Of a stretch of 64,000 nt of DNA, positions 62,001-64,000 are shown in pieces; the first letter of the stretch is position 1, and each line of letters opens with the position of its first letter. Location of the stretch: the NCBI RefSeq assembly GCF_020535545.1, contig NZ_CP084754.1, forward strand, positions 62,001 to 126,000, written 5' to 3'. Source of the DNA: Roseateles sp. XES5. GTDB lineage: Bacteria; Pseudomonadota; Alphaproteobacteria; Rhizobiales; Rhizobiaceae. The position numbers and the translations under genes are program-made. Under the pieces are notes generated by a model. The model was not told the origin of the DNA and searched no databases. It saw only the letters and a list, made by a program, of their open reading frames with translations.

Positions 62001-63677
62001 GGTCATCGTCAGCTTGCTGCCGGAGCGGCCGGCCAGCATGCCGCCGCTCTGGATCGTGACGTCCCCCTCGACGGTGCCGCTGCCGGTCAGCGTTGCGTCG
62101 GCGAACACGGTCACCGGGCTCCGGATACGTCCGTCCACCTGCAAGGTGCCGGCCTCGACGTCAGCGTGATCCATGATCGTTCCGGTGCCCGCCAGCACCA
62201 GCGTGCCCCCGCCATGCTTGTTGAGGCCGAGGTCGCCGCCGGCCGGACTCATCTCATAGAAGCGACCGCCCAAGGTGCCGGTCTCGCCGTCGCGCACCTC
62301 GATATTGGCATCGTCCCAGGTGAGTTCCACATCGTTGTCGAGCCGCACGCCATCGCGCAGGACCAGCATCGTCTCGTCACCGAACCGGACCCGGCCGGTC
62401 CCCAGCGCGCCCGACGCCGCGGCGACGAGCGTTCCCTGCGCGATGGTGGTGCCGTCCTCGTAAGTGTTGCGACTGCGCAGCGTCAGCACGCCCGCGCCCT
62501 CCTTGCGGAAGCTGCCGCCACCCGTGATGACCCCGCCGTAGCCGGTATCGGCATCGCCGATCACCGTCAGCTCCGAGTCGCTGTCCTCGATCCGCACCAC
62601 GCCCTGACCGATGACTTCCTTGACCGTCTCGTGACCGAGGACACGGAACGTTCCCCTGCGGTCGATGATGATGCTCGCCGCATCGGAGAGGCCATCACCG
62701 CCGCTGGCATCGCTGGTCAACGTCCCGGCATTGAGGAAGATGCGGCCGTCTGCAACGTGCTCGCCGCGAAACACGAGTTCGCCGGCGCCGACCTTGAAGA
62801 CATCCCCCGTGCCGCTGATCGGACCGCTCATCGTGGCGGTTCGACCGCTCTCGACGTCGAGGCTGAGCGTCGCATCGTGCATCACCACGCTGTTGTCGAG
62901 GGAGGCTCCGCTGCCAAAGGCGATGGAGGAGCCCAGGCCATCGACCCGCACCGTCCCGACGCCAAGCGCCTGGCTGTTGCTGACCCGCACGCTGCCCCCG
63001 GCAAGCACCGTGCCCCCGCCATAGGTGTTGAACTCCGTCAGGAGAACGCTTGCACCGCTTTCGACACGCAGGCCCACCGATCCGTTGCCGTTGACGATCC
63101 TGCTTTGAAAGCCGGTTTCGCCGGTGGCTGCACTGAAGATCAATGTCGCGTCCGTGCCGGTCGTGTAGTTGCCGACTGTCGAGCCGCTGAAGCCGGAGAC
63201 ACGCCCCAGGGTAAGGTCAGCGCCGGCGAGATCGAGGGTGCCGCCCGAGAGATAGAAATTCGCGCTGTTGGCGATGAAGCTGCGCGCGACCGCGCTGCCA
63301 AGCCGCAGAGTGCCCCTTCGCATCTCCACAAAGACACGGTCGGCGGTCTGGTTGGTCATCGCCGTCGGCGCGAAGACCAGCGTGCCGTTGCTGCCATTGT
63401 CGAGGCCGAGATGCAGGCTGTTGTTGTTTCCCGTCTGGAACGTGACGGTGCCGGCGAATGTGGCGGTCCCGGCCGCCGGGGTCGCGTAGATCCGCGACCC
63501 GCCCGCACCGACCACCACCGCATCGGTATGCGGGCCGGGCGTGGTGTATTCATAGTCGGCCGCCCCTGCCGCCTGCGCCAGCAGCGCACCCGCTGCGGCA
63601 AGCGCCGTTGCAGAAAGAAGGCGGGTTTTGCGGCGCGAGAGGGAGGACACGGCAGGCTTGGATTGACGAGCTTTCAT
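59070..63677 (-). CDS. Autotransporter (type Va) with PATR-type beta-helix passenger
   Basis: This 1535-residue protein starts with a basic, long signal region (RRKTRLLSATALAAAGALLAQAAGAAD). The passenger consists of many autotransporter-associated beta-strand repeats (VKTGAGLLRLDNASNAYGDTLVRAGTL, MAKRGAGTLALAG, FGKTGTGRLELTGSSAAFTGTTSVLGGTLAVNG). From about residue 1260 a typical 12-stranded barrel follows (LSLWSQGFGSWGHV, FFVGADAPVFDTWRFGAVAGYGHSSFSV, VTARGMVGWRHAFGD) and ends in NVKF with the terminal Phe. It should export itself to the cell surface. Function may be adhesion or autoaggregation; no protease motif was seen. Confidence 0.95.
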   Translation of the reverse strand: MKARQSKPAVSSLSRRKTRLLSATALAAAGALLAQAAGAADYEYTTPGPHTDAVVVGAGGSRIYATPAAGTATFAGTVTFQTGNNNSLHLGLDNGSNGTLVFAPTAMTNQTADRVFVEMRRGTLRLGSAVARSFIANSANFYLSGGTLDLAGADLTLGRVSGFSGSTVGNYTTGTDATLIFSAATGETGFQSRIVNGNGSVGLRVESGASVLLTEFNTYGGGTVLAGGSVRVSNSQALGVGTVRVDGLGSSIAFGSGASLDNSVVMHDATLSLDVESGRTATMSGPISGTGDVFKVGAGELVFRGEHVADGRIFLNAGTLTSDASGGDGLSDAASIIIDRRGTFRVLGHETVKEVIGQGVVRIEDSDSELTVIGDADTGYGGVITGGGSFRKEGAGVLTLRSRNTYEDGTTIAQGTLVAAASGALGTGRVRFGDETMLVLRDGVRLDNDVELTWDDANIEVRDGETGTLGGRFYEMSPAGGDLGLNKHGGGTLVLAGTGTIMDHADVEAGTLQVDGRIRSPVTVFADATLTGSGTVEGDVTIQSGGMLAGRSGSKLTMTGSLTLNNSSYIDARLGAASTDALFDVGGNLILDGRLSIADAGGFGRGVYRLFDYGGSLTDNGLDIIGVPGSTPFSDISLQTAIARQVNIVVAGEDPDPGPVPDIQFWDGGGTTADGRIGGGAGTWGPATTNWTRANGEVNDAWSDRFAVFQGAAGTVTVAGTLAVTGMQFETNGYRLEGGAITLGGAGGETILRVGNGAASGASTTATIGSSLGGAGRLVKTDHGNLILEGANDYTGGTEIRTGTLQVSRDANLGAAAGGLTMNGGRLATTASFDTARTVTLVQAGTFDVAAGTTLGLTGAVSGGADLVKTGAGLLRLDNASNAYGDTLVRAGTLVGHAGSMSGTVGNAGTVVFDQAADGRFAGDIVGLDGTRGSMAKRGAGTLALAGRSSLDWSVEAGGLATAAERFGGNAAIASGASLDFDQQADAVYAGVLSGAGRFGKTGTGRLELTGSSAAFTGTTSVLGGTLAVNGRLGGHLDLAAAARLQGTGTIGDTVVNGTIAPGNSIGTLTVAGNISFAAGSVFEVEADTAGQADKILASGGATIAGGTVRVLAGTGDYGARTRYTILTADGGRTGTFTGVTSNLAFLDPTLGYDANNVYLTLARNGVDFASIGRTANQIATGRGAESLGAGNAVYDAVLGLATDDARAAFDQLSGEIHASARTAMLDDSRFLRNAVNDHLRGTLDSGVALDENGVPTPSADGLSLWSQGFGSWGHVGGDGNAARLDRSTGGFFVGADAPVFDTWRFGAVAGYGHSSFSVKDRQSSGSSDDYHVGVYGGATWGDVALRTGAAYTWHDVSTSRTVSFTGFSDGLKGDYDAGTAQVFSELGYRMEVGGLAFEPFANLAYVSLHTDGFTERGGAAALVTRDETTDMAFSTFGLRASTAFDLAGAAVTARGMVGWRHAFGDETPSSSMRFASGGNAFAISGVPITRDAAVVEAGLDMTLTPSATLGITYSGQFGSGAVDQSFKGTLNVKF

Positions 63678-63727
63678 TATCGAACCTTTGAAAAATGCTA
63701 TAGGCCGCGGGCCGCAAGGCCGGCGTT

Positions 63728-64000
63728 TCATTCGGATGGGCGAAGGAGAAGCGCACGCAGGCGCGGGGCAATGGGGCGCACGGCATCGGCGAAAGCGGCG
63801 CCCTCGGCGCGCCGCGCAAGAAGCCGTCCATATTCCTCGTCGATGGTCTTCAGCGCCTCCGCCGCCCGGCTTCCGCCCAATTGCCGAAGCGTGCGGATGC
63901 CGCCGCGCAGGTCCTCATGGAGAGCTGCCAGTTCGTCCTCGCCCATGGAGGCAATGAAGCCCTGCACCGTTTCCCGGACCGCGCGGCTCCAGCTTTCGGC
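63728..64000 (-). CDS. Hypothetical protein, C-terminal part (partial)
   Basis: The frame is open to the right edge; 90 residues before the stop are visible. They are mainly helical and charged (GEDELAALHEDLRGGIRTLRQLGGSRAAEALKTIDEEYGRLLARR). No family was recognised and the start lies outside the window. An internal ATG-like start at 63967 is only an artefact of truncation, because coding character continues upstream of it. Confidence 0.5.
   Translation of the reverse strand, partial: AESWSRAVRETVQGFIASMGEDELAALHEDLRGGIRTLRQLGGSRAAEALKTIDEEYGRLLARRAEGAAFADAVRPIAPRLRALLLRPSE

Overview
The window looks like an alphaproteobacterial chromosome or large replicon of the Rhizobiaceae type (Rhizobium/Ensifer/Shinella/Agrobacterium-like). 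The reasons are the high GC, rhizobial-style intergenic palindromes (14442-14539, 50466-50571), a dense load of ABC importers with catabolic enzymes, an IalB-family protein and a D-aminopeptidase closely resembling the Brucella/Ochrobactrum enzyme. The genus is inferred; no rRNA or tRNA gene was seen.

Layout. 1-6.3 kb: MFS tail, DUF2165 membrane protein, I78 inhibitor lipoprotein, a NUDIX hydrolase with an apparent ATC start, an IS110-family element, a chemoreceptor and an unknown periplasmic protein. 6.3-19.1 kb: an L-fucose/acid-sugar region (L-fuconate dehydratase, SDR, MaoC, Gfo/Idh/MocA, mutarotase, second enolase-superfamily enzyme, CUT1 importer), a divergent IclR regulator, a CaiB-type CoA-transferase and a leaderless binding-protein-like gene. 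19.2-29.1 kb: a probable N-heterocycle cluster (ferredoxin reductase, hydroxyacid dehydrogenase, creatininase-like hydrolase, TauABC-like importer, cytosine-deaminase-like amidohydrolase, FAD oxidase, RutR-like TetR, RidA, 2Fe-2S ferredoxin). 29.1-32.2 kb: Lrp regulator and orphan AceE-like E1. 32.2-37.5 kb: first peptide ABC importer. 37.6-42.4 kb: galactofuranose-type importer ytfQRT-yjfF. 42.5-51.2 kb: second peptide ABC importer joined to two different D-aminopeptidases, downstream of an XRE-cupin regulator with matching palindromic operators. 51.3-58.3 kb: cupin fragment, pentapeptide protein and polysaccharide genes. 58.3-64 kb: IalB protein, a 1535-residue autotransporter and a partial unknown gene.

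The most unusual signal is compositional. Stretches inside several ABC-transporter genes, mainly in the first peptide importer and also in the second and in the CUT1 ATPase, switch to GTG/CTG/GCC-dominated codon use unlike their flanks. A 263-bp stretch of this type is identical in the two otherwise divergent DppC-like permease genes. This is either recent recombination or gene conversion, or consensus contamination, and it should be settled before these genes are interpreted.

The most interesting candidate systems are the N-heterocycle cluster, which has a ferredoxin and reductase but no visible terminal oxygenase, and the D-peptide scavenging operon with its predicted operator pair. All functional names rest on motifs read by eye; no database search was possible.
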